Positions 10,833 through 24,102 of a stretch of DNA of 64,000 bases are shown piece by piece. The first letter of the stretch is position 1. Each line of letters starts with the position of its first letter. Source of the DNA: Rhypophila decipiens (Eukaryota > Ascomycota > Sordariomycetes > Sordariales > Naviculisporaceae); assembly GCA_033297075.1 (NCBI GenBank), contig MU858248.1, positions 1 through 64,000 of the forward strand, written 5' to 3'. The notes under the pieces were generated by a model that saw only the letters and a list, made by a program, of their open reading frames with translations, was not told the origin of the DNA and ran no database searches. A program made the position numbers and the translations under genes.

Positions 10833-12037
10833 GATGAATACGTTTTTTCTTTTCGTGATGGAGCTGGCAAGTGGATTTATGTCGTGGGATTTGGGTACCC
10901 GACGGTCTCGCGACACAGGTGCTGTTGTTCTTGGCCTGTGGTCCTCCTCCTTTCCGTATTGTTCTCAACAAAACAAGGCGATGAGCATCGGATACAAGGA
11001 GGTTAAGTTGTGCAAGTCAAGCTCCTGTGAAGGTAACCTCGAGCGATGAAGGGTCGGATGCAGGGGCAGCCCAGCGGAGACCGGGTGCTCTATATAGACC
11101 GGAGAAGCATCAAATAAGAACCGTTGGAGATTATAATGGAAATACGAGATGCATATACCGTATAATCTCGTGGAATTGGGAGATTACTTGTGGATCTGCT
11201 CAAGCAGATGCAAGACCTGTCATTCGTGGTGAAATCGATTTAGAGTTGAACGTCGCTGTGATCTGGGAGCTTCTAGCCAATGATTTCGCTCCCTAGATAC
11301 AGGCGTCTCCACGAGTAATCTCCCAATTCCACGAGATTATACGGTAGATGGATCTTCTGGAAGAAACAGACCTTCTTTGCCGTGCATGATATCGTCAAAT
11401 CCGGAAATAAGAAATTCTCGTGTTTGCACACACGCAAGGGTTCTTTCTTTCTCTTCCGCCAAGGGAGAAAAATATGGCAATGCAACTCTGACGACAATTG
11501 AGCCTGCCTAGACGCTTTCTGATGCCACTTCCAAGTGCAAAGAAAACGACGTTTTGGCGCGAGATGTGGACGGGCTGTTGCTAAAATCTGACCAAGCAAG
11601 GACCTGTCAGTTCTTGGCACGCTGTCTTGATACCAAGATGGGGAAAAGGGATGCCGTCTCATCTCACCTGCATTATGCTGAACTAGTTCAGGCCAAGCCA
11701 CATTGGCATTGGCACTGAGAACGATGAAAGATGTCGCTGTATCGGGAGCGGGTCCCCGTTTTCCGGTACATCGCGCCTTACATCATCATCAAGCTAGCTT
11801 GCAAGCCAGCAACCGGCAACTCATGTTCGCCTCCAGAGACGGTCGGACGCCCATAGGTGTAAATGAGAGACTTTATGGAAACATTAAAGTGGACAGAGGG
11901 TTGTTAAGGAAGAGCAGAGTCAAGTCTAAGCATTAATTTTAAATAAAGAGAACAAAGGAAAGTTTTAAAAAGAAAACATTAAACATTACAAAAAGTCTAT
12001 AGTTATACCATTATTCTCCTTCTCCAGGTCCCCTACA
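10833..12037. other. Intergenic region upstream of the MFS gene
   Basis: About 1.2 kb that should contain the MFS promoter and the 3' UTR of gtb3. The only structure seen is the inverted repeat at 11156-11346. ORFs here have no family resemblance. Confidence 0.5.
11156..11346. repeat. 38-bp inverted repeat flanking a 115-bp spacer
   Basis: The left arm 11156-11193 and right arm 11309-11346 are reverse complements over 38 bp with one mismatch (core TCGTGGAATTGGGAGATTAC). Imperfect pairing continues for about eight more bases outward. The whole unit is 191 bp. I found no convincing target-site duplication, so it may be a small MITE relic or a stable hairpin. Confidence 0.8.
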
Positions 12038-15000
12038 TTATACCATTACCACACTATCACGGTCAACTTTCTCTTTCCTCAACCGTCCCCGCAACTTGCT
12101 TCTTCGCTTCCTTTTTTCCTTTTCCTCACCAGCATTTTCTCCTCCATTATTTCCATTCTTCCCCTCCTCAGAATTTTCATCATTAACCCAACACACCCTA
12201 TCCCCAATCCCATCATCATCCCCATTCACTGCCCCCGGCCGATAAATTTCCCCCATAACGTCTGGGTCCCTCCTCATCCCTGCCAAATGCCACTGAACCC
12301 AATACATCTGCTCATGCTCCCTGAGATATCTCTCACCATGAAACCCTCTCAGAACAACCTTTCTGGTCAACATGCCCAAATGTCTTCTTGCCTCAACCTT
12401 GTCATACATTCTCTTCTCAATCCAGGCAACGTCGTCCTTGGTCAGCACATCCGGCAGTGCACATCGCTTCTCGTTGTCTCCCGCAAACTTGGCCCATTTT
12501 CCTGCCATGGCCAGTATCGAGATTTGTGCCCTCGCCAGGGCAGTGGGATCATTAGGCGGTACAATCTCCCCGTAGCTAATTGATGCATCATCGGGGTCGG
12601 TGAGAATCAGTGATGTCGCGCCGACGGCTGTGGCAACAACGGGTACCGCAGCCAGTGCGGCTTCTGCCACGGCAAGGGGTAGCCCCTCCGACAAGGACGA
12701 GTTCATGAATAACCAGGCATCCTTGAGAATCTCCTGCGGCTTGCCAAACCCTTTGAGCACGACATTGTTGCTCAGACCCGAGGACTCAATCAGCTTGGCC
12801 ATGTCAATCGCGTACTCTGGTTCCCTGTCCTGGGCACCGTATACATGCAGGTTGTAATCCTTGAACCCGTATCGATTGACAATGACATCCGCAGCAAAGA
12901 TGGCCGTCCTGATATCCTTGATGAACTGCACGTTGGAAAGCATTACCACGGTCGGTGTGGTGGTTCTGACCTCGTCGACGGGTTTGAACGCGTCCATGTT
13001 GCTGACCCCGTTGACGATAGGATCAATCTTGCGGTTGAATGTCTTGACGTGGCCCAGTCGGCCGCCGTCTGTGGCCAGGTCGCCTTCCCAAACTGGGTTG
13101 AAGACTGATGTGCAGGGGAGCACCACATCGGCATGGAAATAGGCGAGACGCATGGCAAGACCCATGCCGGCAAGGAGCATCGACTGAACCGACAGCGGGA
13201 GAGTGGACTGCGCTGGGCTGATGTTGAGACAACATTCTCGCCAGAGGATGGCGTGGTCCCAGATGCCGAATGTGGTTCCTCGTCGGTACTTGAGCAGCAT
13301 GCCAAACAAGCTGCTGATGCCGTGGTGGGTGCTCTGGAACACCCGAGGACAGTCTTCCGGCGTCTGTACCGAGAAGATAAAGAAGTACGATGTGTAGATG
13401 GCCAGGGCAGTCCTAAAGTCTGATAGACTCGGCTTCTCAATCTCGAAATACTCGTCTGGGTTGGTGATATCGGCATCATCATATGGCGTCAGCCAAGCCG
13501 TCACCCAGGCCGAAGCAACCTCGTTGGACTTCCACGTCTTGTTGTAGTCTTTATGCTCAAAGTACTTGAACATATCGAGCATGACATTGCTGTATCTGAC
13601 AAGATCCTGCCGGGAGATATGCTTTGACCGAGCTCCCTTGACGAATTGTTGCAGGAGTGGGATGAACTTGCCAACGATATCGCTTTTGGTGTCTGTGCTC
13701 GCAATTTTGTCGTCAACTTCAGACTCCAACAAGTTATCAATGATGCCATGATTGGGCGTTCGGCAGTCCAGGCCCCAAAGCGGCACAAGTTTGAGAGACT
13801 GCACGTTCTTTTCGACTTGGAACCGCGGGATCCCGTACTCGTTGCCAGACTCGGCCAAGACATGATTCCGTATCGTACTGTGGCCGTTTACCAAGTCCCG
13901 CCTGCAGTTCGAGACGCCTCCAGGGGCATCAGGCCAGCATCCAACGTCGTTGAAGATGACGGATATCCGGTCAGCTGTGTCATCGAAGCAATCCTGTGGT
14001 CGAGTGGTCACTTGGTTGGCATCTTTGCCCAGACCCATTGAATAGAGATCTGTGGGCTTGATGGGTAGCAGACATATTTCTGAGACGTCCTGTGCGATCT
14101 CAATTGCGGGCCCAATCTTGTGAATCTGAGAGTCAAGAACTTGCTTGGCTCGTGGAAGCTGCCCTAGATCACGCCAAGCCCAGTACTTGCCGAGGGTTTT
14201 CTCATGCCGCAGGATGAACTCGTCCATCCAGCACGCTGCAATGGCATCAAGCTTTTCCGAATTACGCCACGAGTTCCACAGCTCAGTCCTCAACCAGCCG
14301 GTGGAGACAGGGCGATACAAAGCCTTCTTCGACCGGTATCTCCAGAAGGAGGGTTTCAGGAGGGCGATGAGTGATGGCCTCCGTCCTGGCATGGCCACGG
14401 CGCGTTTGATGTCCTTTATGTTGTGATGAAGTAACAAGTCGTCATACTCGAAGAGTACGTCTGATGGCCGTTGCCAGAGAAGATCCTCATGGTCAAATAA
14501 TCGTGGGGCTTGGGTGGCATCCATCGTCTCCCCTGTGCTGTCGGTTACGGTAGTCTTTATAACGGGATCACGACAGTGTTGATAATCGTAGGTGATCACG
14601 AACAACTGATCACCGAATCTTTTCTCAACCCTGGACTTGCGCTCACTAGGTATCCATCCGGACTCGGAGGTGGATTTAGCTCTCAAGGGAACACCCCAGT
14701 AGACAGTGAGGGTGTCGGTGCAATAAGGCTCAGCAGCTCTAAACGCAGCCTTGATAACCTGAGATGAATCATGATGGTAGAAGAATTCAAACGTGTACTG
14801 TGACAAGCCGAAATCCATTGTACCCCGAACGGCCCGACCCTCCCTGTCGTAAATGTAAGTACGGCGGTTGTGATCCCAATGAGTGACGTTCGTTGAGTTG
14901 GGTACTCTGGTCTTGTTGTTCTCTTCGTAAATGTACCTGGTTCTGATACTCTTCCGTCCTTCTCCATGCTCCGAGGAGAGAAGGCGATAGTGGGGATCGT

Positions 15001-18000
15001 AAATAGCGGTCATCTTAGGCTTTGAGTCGATTGGTCTCTCCGAAAGCGCACCTTGGAACACCTCCAGCCTGAGGTTGTCCATTTCGGCTCGTGAAAGAAA
15101 TCCCGTGACCTTCTTCAGTGATTGTTCGACAACAACACGATCTTCACAAAGAACTCGAGAGGCGCCATGTCTCGCTAGATGTTTCAACTCCATCAGCCCC
15201 TTATGGTGAAAGACCAAAAATGCGTATAACCAGGCATTTCTCGTACAGCGACAAAGGTTCCAGACGAGGAGTAGGAAGAATGGCAGGACATTCCGCAGTG
15301 GGCCCGTATGACGAAGAGCATACGATAGCTCGCGTTCAATGATGGCATCGCCAGCAGCGAGTATGGCGACCCACTTTGCGAACGAGAGGGGAATGTTTGT
15401 CATGGTCACCCAGAACTTGACTGGGTAATTCCTCTTGGCCGACACAAGGCTGAGCCTTGGCGTCGGGGCTCCCCTGTGACTGGAAGGATTGTTCGCTGCA
15501 GCTCCATCGAATTCATGCAAACGACCATTCACAAGTTGCCGAAGCTGGATGTCGCTGTGTTCGATACTGACCCCGTTGCAGCTCATCCACTCTTTCATCT
15601 CTTTGGAAATGTGGACTGGCTGATGGAGAACCCGAGAAATGATGGCCTGGCGCACGGCCGATGGCAGGTTTGTCCACTCAGCATCAACATCAATATTTAG
15701 ACAAAGATGTTTCATGATCTGCGACGCCCTGACGGCATTGGGTTCAAAAACTCTTACTGTCTTCTCGGTGCTGATATCTGGTACCGGGCTGCCCTGCTCT
15801 TGGTGCGATGCCTGCGAGAAAGGATTCCAAACCCAGACCGAAGTGAGGATTGCGGCCGAGAAGGAGGACGTGATAAGCGCGAGGGCATCGAGGTACATGG
15901 GAGGACTGTCCCGATAAATGGAATGAAGTATGCAGCCCGTAACAAAGCCGATGGCAGCAGAAAAAAGAAGGGAGATGACGTGATATCGGGCATTTGTCGT
16001 GAAGCATCGATTGAACTGGTACAGTAGCCAAGTCAGCTGTTTGGAACTGTCTTTAGAAAAAGTCCACGACATACCTGGAAGACGACCACAGCGGAATAGC
16101 CAAGAGCATAAAGGTAATAAAGCTCCAAGACCTCCGCCTTCTCAACAAAGAACCAAAGCAGGGCAGTACTACCCCCGAAGAGAAGCATGATGCGGCGAAG
16201 CAGGACAAGGAGGGCGGATGCGTATTTGTCTCTCCGTGATCTGGTCCATAGAAAATAAACTTGGTCAATGACGTGTTAAATTGGCAAATTCCATCAAGAG
16301 TCGACGCTTACCTCTCCCAGCCTCGGGCCACCATGGAGGCTTCTTCAAGACTGCATACCTTTTCATCGGACAGCTCAAAGGTGACCTTCCAGTAACCCTG
16401 AAGGGTAGAGTCGAGAAGCATGACAGAGAAACAAAAGTAGGAAATGGCAAAACAAATGGCGTAGCGAGAAGTGTAGTCGGAGAAGACGCTTATCGGCGCA
16501 GAGGTAGTCGACATGATGATGCTGACCCAGCGATCCATCAAGAAGATGAGAAACAAGGCAATGTTTTGACCGATCTGAGAAAGATTAGCTTGTTGAGAAC
16601 TCTCCAGACAAGCACGAAGAGTTACTTACGTCGAGCTGAGCATAGCGATACAACATAAATATGCTGTGTTCCTTCAAGCCCTGGACCATCAGCCTCCTCT
16701 TCTTGAGAGCTTCGACAACTTGTGCAAACCAAGGCACTGAGAATATCTCGTTCTTCCGAGTCTCCTCCGGTGCTTCAGAATGCAAAACCCATTCAATGAA
16801 AGGGAGTGCGTCAGCTACTTGGTGGACCAGTTCGTTCGCACCCGAGCTGAGGCTGCTGGGCCGATGGATCAATCCTCTATGATGATCCATAACGGCCTTT
16901 CGGAAGGCACGTAATGCACTGTTCTTGGAGTCGCTCTCGGCATCTACTACCGTGCTCTCGCTGGTGATGGAAAGCTGGGTGGTGCTCCCGCTTTGCCGTT
17001 CTCGGCGAAATTGAGCCCTGTACCACTCCAGAATGTCATTTTCCGTGAATTTTGGAATCCTCTCCAACCAGGTCATCCACTCGTGACAAAGCTTTCTGTA
17101 CTGGAAGAGAACCAAAAGCAGGAAACCGTAACCAGCTCCAAGATATATCGCAGTGTCGTAACCGTTGATAAAACTGGAAAGAACTGGAGAGATCAGGAGA
17201 AGCGGCATTGTCCGCCAGAGCACGATGCGACCCGAGGAGAGCGGGCTTCCTTTTTGATGCATGGTTGCCATAATACCTGAAACGGTAGGATATTAGCCAT
17301 TGAAGAACGCTCTGTCAGGAGGTGGCTTGTGCCTTACCAAGGATGTTGAGATAGGTTGAAAGTAGTAGAGTGTAAGCAAAGAAGATCAAAGCTGAAGATA
17401 AAGATACCTTGCAACCGAATACCACACCTCCAACAATTCCAACCGTCAATGACAGCATGAACCCTCCCGAGAGTCGTTGGACATGAAAGTATATCATGTT
17501 GTGGTATGCAAACTGGGTCGAAACATTTGTGTTAGGCTTTGTCTCTTGGCTGCGGGGGAAGACAACCACTCACGTTTGAAAGATAATAGTTGCCGACGCT
17601 CCCAACCCAGCCGGTTACCCCTGCAGAGATCAGGAGCGCAATAAGCAGGCCATAGCAGCATGCGATGAGGTTCTCGTCGCCCATATAAGCTGTCATGAAG
17701 AGGCCTCTGCCGAGGAAGGTCAGAAGGACCAAATCGACGACAGCCGGGAGACAGAAGATAGAAAGAGCCCCAAGCTGGATTATCGCCGCTGCACATTGTC
17801 CAACAAGACTTCTAAAATAGGTCTCGGAATTCTCGTCATCCGGGTCGTTTCTGCTTGGTACTTTGGGCGGCTCAGGCTTGGCGTAAACTGACATCAGTCC
17901 CAGGGACGCTGGAGTGCCGTCCTCCGTAGTGTCCAAGCTGTCGGCGGGAAGCGTAGCCAGGAATCTGCAGTGTCGATCGTAAATGATTTTCCCAAGGGCT

Positions 18001-20475
18001 CGCGGCTTCATGCAGAAGTAAAGCTCACACTGGGAGCCCAGAACCCAGAGTTCAGAGAAGACGGCGGCTTGATCGGGTTGGCTAAAAACCGGGCAGTGAT
18101 CGGTTGCCTCCATATAAACATCCTCGAGAGCTGTCTTTCGGAGAGCGCAGAAATACATCATGAGGACTAGGTCGGTGGTCAAGTCAATGTACCCGTCTCC
18201 ACTTTTTGCAGCCTCGTAAGCATCATGAACCACAGCCGTCAGCCGTCCGAGTGTCTCTCTGTCACCACAGAACAATGCATGGTTGATGGCATGCTCTAGC
18301 CGTTGGTAAAGCTCAACCAGATTGTCGATCGATGGTATTTCACGTGTTCCAGCCTGGATATAACCCAACAATCGACGTGCCAGCAGGTCTTGCATCTCAA
18401 TCGACCCGGAGAGAAATCCGCTTGTCATCGCCGCAGTCATGACTTCGAGGTCTGCGTCCTCCAAGAGCACAGTTTTGCAGAAGGAATAGATACGCTCCCT
18501 GAACAGATGTGCTGCAGTCGAAGCTTCGAGACGTCGTAGGAGAAACAAGATCTCAGAGGGTGTGGAGCTTTTTATTGCGTGCTGCATGCTTAGCGGCAAA
18601 CATGTTCCATTTGTGTTTCCCTCGCCCAGCAGCAATTCCTCTTCATGTCTTTCCTCTCGAGATACGTCGTGGTGAGCAAGCCATGTGTGAAAGATTGTGT
18701 CTATGTCGCTCGGACAATTTCGTGAGACAAAGATGTCAACGATCCCTTCTGTGATGCGGTAGTTGGACACCCCCCAAAACTCTGTGACGTTGTCGGGAAC
18801 GGTGAAGCCAGATGCCAGGCCTTTATACACAAGAACATTTCCTTGGACCAGACCCTGTAACAGAGCCACAAGGAGGGATTTGTGTTTGCTGCATGTGCGA
18901 TGCCGTTGTAGTTGATAGACCACCTTCTCGGTTTCTTCTGGCGTAAAATCCTGCAGCATGTTAAGCTCTCGCAAATGCTCTTGGGTCGCCACAACAGCTT
19001 CGTACTGCCGTGGAGTTGGCGATGCTGCGAGTGGGTAACAGCCATTGGTCGAAAGATGCTTCCCATCAACCGTTTCCCAGAAATTGCCCGACTTGACTAC
19101 GGAACCGTCTTCAGGGGGTGCAATTATTTCCGTCTCATAGTGGGGCCGTTCTTGCAATTTGGAAAACTGGATGGATGTGTGTAGAAGACCCTTTGCTCCT
19201 TCGACAAGGCTGTCAAGTTCATCGAGGTTCAATAGCGCATCCGGTTCTTGTACCTTTTGTCCATCGCTGTTAACAGCCACCTTGCACTTCTGCTGCACCC
19301 ACTCTTGTTGCAGCTACGCGGACCTTGTTAGCATGACTCTCTAAATGTCCAGTTGTCTGAGGTGAAGAAAGACTTGCCTGAGACACCTCTGACCTCCTCA
19401 AATACTCAACACCACTTAAACTGGGCAAGGGCCGACCATCGCCTCTTGCCTTGCCATCTCGTGGTCCGTAATTCAAGACGGCCTCGAAGTGGCTGGCAAT
19501 CTTGCGTGCGCGGCAAATCACCGCCGCTGACGGTTGCTGCTCCCAGAGATCATGGAACCCAATGAAGAACCCCGGTCGTCGTGCCCGTTCGTCTGCGCAT
19601 ATAGCCATGATCCGGCGAAGGTTATGAGAGCAAAAGTAGTCTCGGCGTTGACCGTTTGGCAGTATGCAGGCATTGTCGACAATGACACCCGCGACGAGGC
19701 CAAGGCTGATATGCTCCAGGAGCCTGCAGTCATGATCAAGGTTGAGTATAACTGGGATCCCGTTGTCATTCAACTTCCAGAGTACCGCCTCCAGAACTGA
19801 AATCTCCGACTCCTTGGCGTCAGCTCCGAATCGAATAACAACGCCGTCCATGCCTCTAGTTTGAACGAAACTTTCGGAATCTGGCAAAACATTGCCTGTA
19901 AAAGTCGCAAGATCGACCAGTCCCAGAACGCCCGGCCGTGCTTGTTCAGTCGCCAAGAAACCTGGGTCTCCTGTGGGATCTTGTCGGAGGTTCGAAAGAG
20001 GTACAATGCAAAGATCAGCGGGGAGAAGAGCCGAGGCACCGTCATGGCCAACTACCAAGTTGTCTGAAATATATGTAAATGACTTTGCTGACGAGAGAAA
20101 GGGATGTTCGATGGGTAAAGATGATCTAGATGGCTGTCTCTTGACCAGTGTTGCCGGCGTCTTGCGAACCCTGGTCCATGAATGCGTGAGCCCATATCCC
20201 CAGAGTTGGCAACTTGACACAGTAACTTACCTATCGACCCGACAAGACCTCAAAAACCGCCATACCACACTCCCAATCCACCATGAGACAGGTACCACAA
20301 GACATGTGGCTGCGACAATGAGTGTGAAATATTGATGTGGCGTCTGGGCTCGGCTGTAAGGTTCAATCAATCTGTTGCAGTAGACTAGACGCGGTCGATG
20401 GCTTGAGTTCAATGCACTATTGCACTCGATAATGACAGGATCCCCGGACCCCGGAGGTTGGAAGAATGATGCCAT
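12038..20475 (-). CDS. gtb3: Galactosaminogalactan polymerase: giant GT4 membrane glycosyltransferase
   Basis: Eight exons: 20231-20475, 19378-20170, 17574-19313, 17338-17512, 16630-17276, 16312-16574, 16075-16240 and 12038-16015. Phases agree throughout and give 2668 aa. It opens with a membrane segment (YFTLIVAATCLVVPVSWWIG) and then a TIM-barrel-like soluble region (near GVVIRFGADAKE and IPVILNLDHDCRLLEH). A helical region and many membrane segments follow in the middle third. The C-terminal GT4/Glycos_transf_1 domain has TPTVVMLSNVQFIKD, VVLKGFG and the E-x7-E motif SEGLPLAVAEA near residues 2450-2480. A low-complexity basic tail ends it. In Aspergillus fumigatus, Gtb3 in the five-gene GAG cluster is the predicted polymerase/exporter using UDP-Gal and UDP-GalNAc. 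Intron 2 is a GC-AG intron. Assignment rests on domain plan and neighbours. Confidence 0.9.
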
Positions 20476-20680
20476 GGTGTGACACAATAGAGGTATGATA
20501 AGGCAGATAATTAATGTAGTGTATGATATCAGTGCCAGGCATCTGATGGGCCGTTGAGAGCAAACAAAATTAAAAAGAAATCACCTATCTTACATTTGAT
20601 GCACCGAGTCATGGAAACCTTCGAGAAGAGCTTTCCTGGCGGGCAAGAGGACGAAAGGTAGATGCTTTCTACAAAAGCAA

Positions 20681-20688
20681 TCGCGTCA
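20681..20688 (+). promoter_or_regulatory. Candidate StuA-type site upstream of gtb3
   Basis: TCGCGTCA fits the published APSES/StuA response element (A/T)CGCG(A/T)N(A/C) and lies about 205 bp before the gtb3 ATG. StuA is a known regulator of GAG genes in A. fumigatus. The motif is degenerate, and about two chance matches are expected in this 2.2-kb gap. Confidence 0.25.
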
Positions 20689-22548
20689 TCATTACTTCTC
20701 CCATCCTTACAACCTTTGGCCACGGGTTCGACCAAGTTCCAAGCCACAAGAGGGCTAGACGAATGAGGCGGAGAGGCCGTCTTGCCCATCATCGTCAAGT
20801 CCGGCTCTAGGATGATCTATTACTGGTAGAATCCGTATTTCTCACCCATCTGCTTCTAACACGGGATTACCAACTGAAGACGAGAGACTGGGCACCGTCG
20901 TGGCCTGTTCGGGTTTGACAGCCAAACCAGTTGCAAATATCCAGCGCGACAGTCCACGAGCGAATTTCGAACTTGGCTATAGGTCCAGTCTGATCACATG
21001 CCTTGTCTCCTCGAGCATCTTCGGTCAAGTATTCGTTGTTAGTCCTCTCCGCCAGTCCACACTCAATGTCGAGTGAGTGTGCTGTTGGCCGTGTATTGGT
21101 CTGATAACGCTGCAGCCTGAGCGAGCACGTTGGTGCGCCTCCTTGTGGAACGACGGTGTGGCATGTCGTCCTCCCCTCCCTAGTCCCCGACACAGTCAGC
21201 CATCACCTAGCGTTCCTGGAACCTTGGCGAAGTTGCTCGTTTGCGGCTGTACTCTAGAGAGCTTCTCCCCTGATCAATTGAGCTAGAGGATCCGGATTCC
21301 GAATTTAGTCATGCCGTGCCACCACGAGACGGGTGAACCTGTTCCGGTACTACCGAGACCTGCAGCAGCCGGAAAAGCTAAATGGTGTTGTGGCATCAGC
21401 CCGTTGCCCGAAGAACACCCCTTGCAGATTCTGTGGAATGGTTGGCCGAAAATGTCCGGTTTTCGAGAAGCCAGTGGTTCTCGAAGCTTCCTTCATCGTA
21501 TTTCTCGGCAGGCAATGGGACCAGCATTGTAAATTGTTTGGGAACGGCAGAGAGCATCATCTGCTGTCTCGCAGTCTAACGGGCTGTGCTTGCAAAATTA
21601 GCTGAACTTGATGCTGACATGGTCTTTCTGCTGCTCGATGCCGTGGCGGACTATTTCTGGAATCGCTCATGCAAGTAAACGTGTTTCCCCAGACGCCATC
21701 TTCACCAGATCTGTCTTTGCCCTGGTTCCTGGCTCCGATTCTTCAATGTCTCCGGGTATGGTTGGGTGCCGTAGATATACAAGTGGCGAACTCCGTCGAG
21801 TGTATTGTCTTGTCTTCGGCTAACAGATGCAGGTTGTTCTCTCACTCTGCGATTTGGCGGCTTGGCACAAGAGGAAGTGGTAGCCCATATCCGTGATTGG
21901 CTGTTGATAACATAATCAAGGATAACCTGATCTTCCTACATGATGGACCGCATACGACCCTCGTGAGGTACCACAGTCAAGGCCAGGGGTCAGGTTGTGA
22001 GTCTTGGCAATCTAAAAGTTATCGTCATGGCAAGTCTGATGGCATGTCATGTCTCCCTAGATTGTCGGTTAACTGATGCAAAAACTGCATTCCGGACACT
22101 GCAGAGCAGTGAAATCTCGTCTCGAGGCCTAGTCATTGCCGGAAGAGCTTGGATTATGTCTCGGGGGTTCAGAATGACGCAGAAGCACTAATAGAATCGA
22201 GTGTCCCACGAGCGCCGGCGATCGTATCTGAACGGATTTCGACGTCGGTTCCATCAGCTGACACAAGGTCCAGAAGAATAGCTTGTTCCTGCTGGCCCTT
22301 TTTGGGGGCTTGGCACTTGATTGCCCAAAGACCTTGCTGTATGTCCGAGCAAGCTGGGAAATCCGAATTATCATCGCCTCACTTGCGGGTATCACCGAAT
22401 TCGCGAAGCCACGGTCGGCTGAGAGGTGTTCGGTCCTATTGTCAACACGAGGACGTGATCCTCTCGCTCGTCCTTGGTCGCCGATTTGGTATTGCACACC
22501 ATGCCAAAGATAGGTCTCAGGGTCACGTCTCTTGTTACTCATCAGATA

Positions 22549-22556
22549 TCGCGTGC
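22549..22556 (+). promoter_or_regulatory. Candidate StuA-type site upstream of uge3
   Basis: TCGCGTGC fits the same degenerate StuA element and lies about 100 bp before the uge3 ATG. It is only suggestive, for the same statistical reason as the gtb3 site. Confidence 0.25.
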
Positions 22557-22656
22557 TTCCCTCCCTCTAGTCGTGGATGGTTTAAAGTATGGGACCTCGT
22601 CCCATCTTGTTCCTGCATCTTGGAAGTAAGACCAAACACCAAGAAACGACACATCA

Positions 22657-24102
22657 ATGATGCATTCAGTTGATCACAAGAAGATGGAGGAGTACGCCCC
22701 TTCATTGGCGTCGTCCTCGTCACCCTTGTCTTTGCCTCACACCTCGCCGCCCACGACACCGGAGCTATCGGATGACGGCCTCGATATCGAGCGGCTCCCG
22801 TCTCCTGTCCACCTTGGCGGCGAGTCAGACGGGAGCAAGGGTCTCGGGACCGGACCTTCCAACAACCTGTCACCGACATTCATTCTCGTCATTGGCGGCC
22901 TTGGTTACATCGGCTCACACACTGTGCTCGAGCTTCTGCGTGAGGGCCACAACGGTAGGTTGTGTTGATTCGGGCAGGACCCAAGACAAAGCTGACAGTT
23001 GGTAGTGGTGATCGTCGACAACCTCAGCAACGCCTATGAGAGTGTGCTCCACAGCATCCAGCATCTTGCGGCGACACACTGCAAGAAGAATGGCACAGCT
23101 ATGCCACTTGTGCATTTCCACTGTCTCGACTATCGAAGCCGTGGCATGAGGTTGCTGTTGGAGAGCTACAGCGACCTCATCATGACCATAGACGGATCCG
23201 GCCAGCAGAAGATGATGTATAGGTCACGGATCACTGGAGTGATTCACTTTGCCGCATACAAGTCGGTTGGCGAATCGATCAGCAAGCCTCTTCGATACTA
23301 CCAGAACAATGTGTGTGGTCTGGTGTCTCTGATGCAGGAACTCGAAACGTATGGCATCCGAAACTTTATCTTCAGCAGCTCTGCAACCGTGTATGGATCC
23401 AAGGCCGATGAGGGACGGCCTCTCCGGGAGGAGGAAGTGGTGCATCATCGACAAGAGCATGTTGACGAAAAGGGAAACCTTTACGTGCGACAGCCCACGG
23501 CGGTAGGACTGTCTTGCCCCTATGCCCGTACCAAGTATTTTGGAGAGGCCATCCTAGCCGACATAGCTGCTGCGGACCCCGAATGGCGAATCGTCATTTT
23601 GCGATACTTTAACCCGGTCGGGTGTGATCCCTCTGGTCTGTTGGGAGAGCATCCTCGAGCAGAGGCAACCAACCTATATCCAGTCTTGACACAGGTGTTG
23701 ACTGGGAAGCGTGAACGGCTGGACGTTTTTGGCTGTAATTGGGCGACACGAGACGGGACAGCCATCCGGGACTTTATCCACGTTCTTGACGTCGCTCGTG
23801 GTCATATCGCGGCACTGCAGTGGAACTCCAATCACGGAGGTAGCTATCGGACATTCAACCTCGGTAGCGGAACGGGCACCACGGTGCTCGAGGCTGTCAG
23901 GAGTTTGGAGGCGGCCGCTGGACTCGAGATACCGCTGAATTGGGTCGGGCGTCGGGAAGGAGATGTCGGCATGTGTGTGGCGTCTACGGAACGAGCGTCG
24001 GAGGAGCTGGGATGGTCACCACGGGAGACTGTTGCTCAGTGCGCGGCTGATTTGTGGAACTTTGTTAGCAAACCGGCATCTGGTCTTGCGGCAAGGCCCT
24101 GA
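22657..24102 (+). CDS. uge3: UDP-glucose/UDP-GlcNAc 4-epimerase of the GAG cluster
   Basis: Two exons, 22657-22954 and 23006-24102, with a 51-bp intron (GTAGGT donor, GCTGAC branch, GGTAG acceptor) in phase 1. The product is 464 aa. A Ser/Pro-rich extension of about 74 residues precedes an extended short-chain dehydrogenase fold. That fold has the NAD-binding motif GGLGYIGS (80-87), VDNLSNAYESV, the catalytic Ser in FSSSATVYG and the YxxxK pair in YARTKYFGE. The C-terminal half has TRDGTAIRDFIHVLDVA, typical of GalE. The enzyme interconverts UDP-Glc/UDP-Gal, and Aspergillus Uge3 also interconverts UDP-GlcNAc/UDP-GalNAc, supplying both GAG monomers in the cytosol. It is divergent from gtb3. 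Whether this copy accepts N-acetylated sugars is inferred from context; the N-terminal extension is unusual for GalE. Confidence 0.93.

Larger units (their letters stand above)
20476..22656. other. Divergent gtb3/uge3 intergenic region
   Basis: 2.2 kb between two divergent cluster genes. It should contain both promoters and long 5' leaders. ORFs of 60-170 codons occur on both strands but overlap one another and none resembles a known family. One minus-strand stretch near 20867-21050 ends in a Cys-containing segment (CNWFGCQTRTG) that could be an exon of a small secreted protein; I could not find a signal-peptide exon for it. Confidence 0.5.

Noticed and set aside
20867..21193. Possible secreted-protein exon on the minus strand between gtb3 and uge3
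   Set aside because: The end has a Cys-containing segment, but I found no signal-peptide exon or consistent splice sites; left as intergenic.
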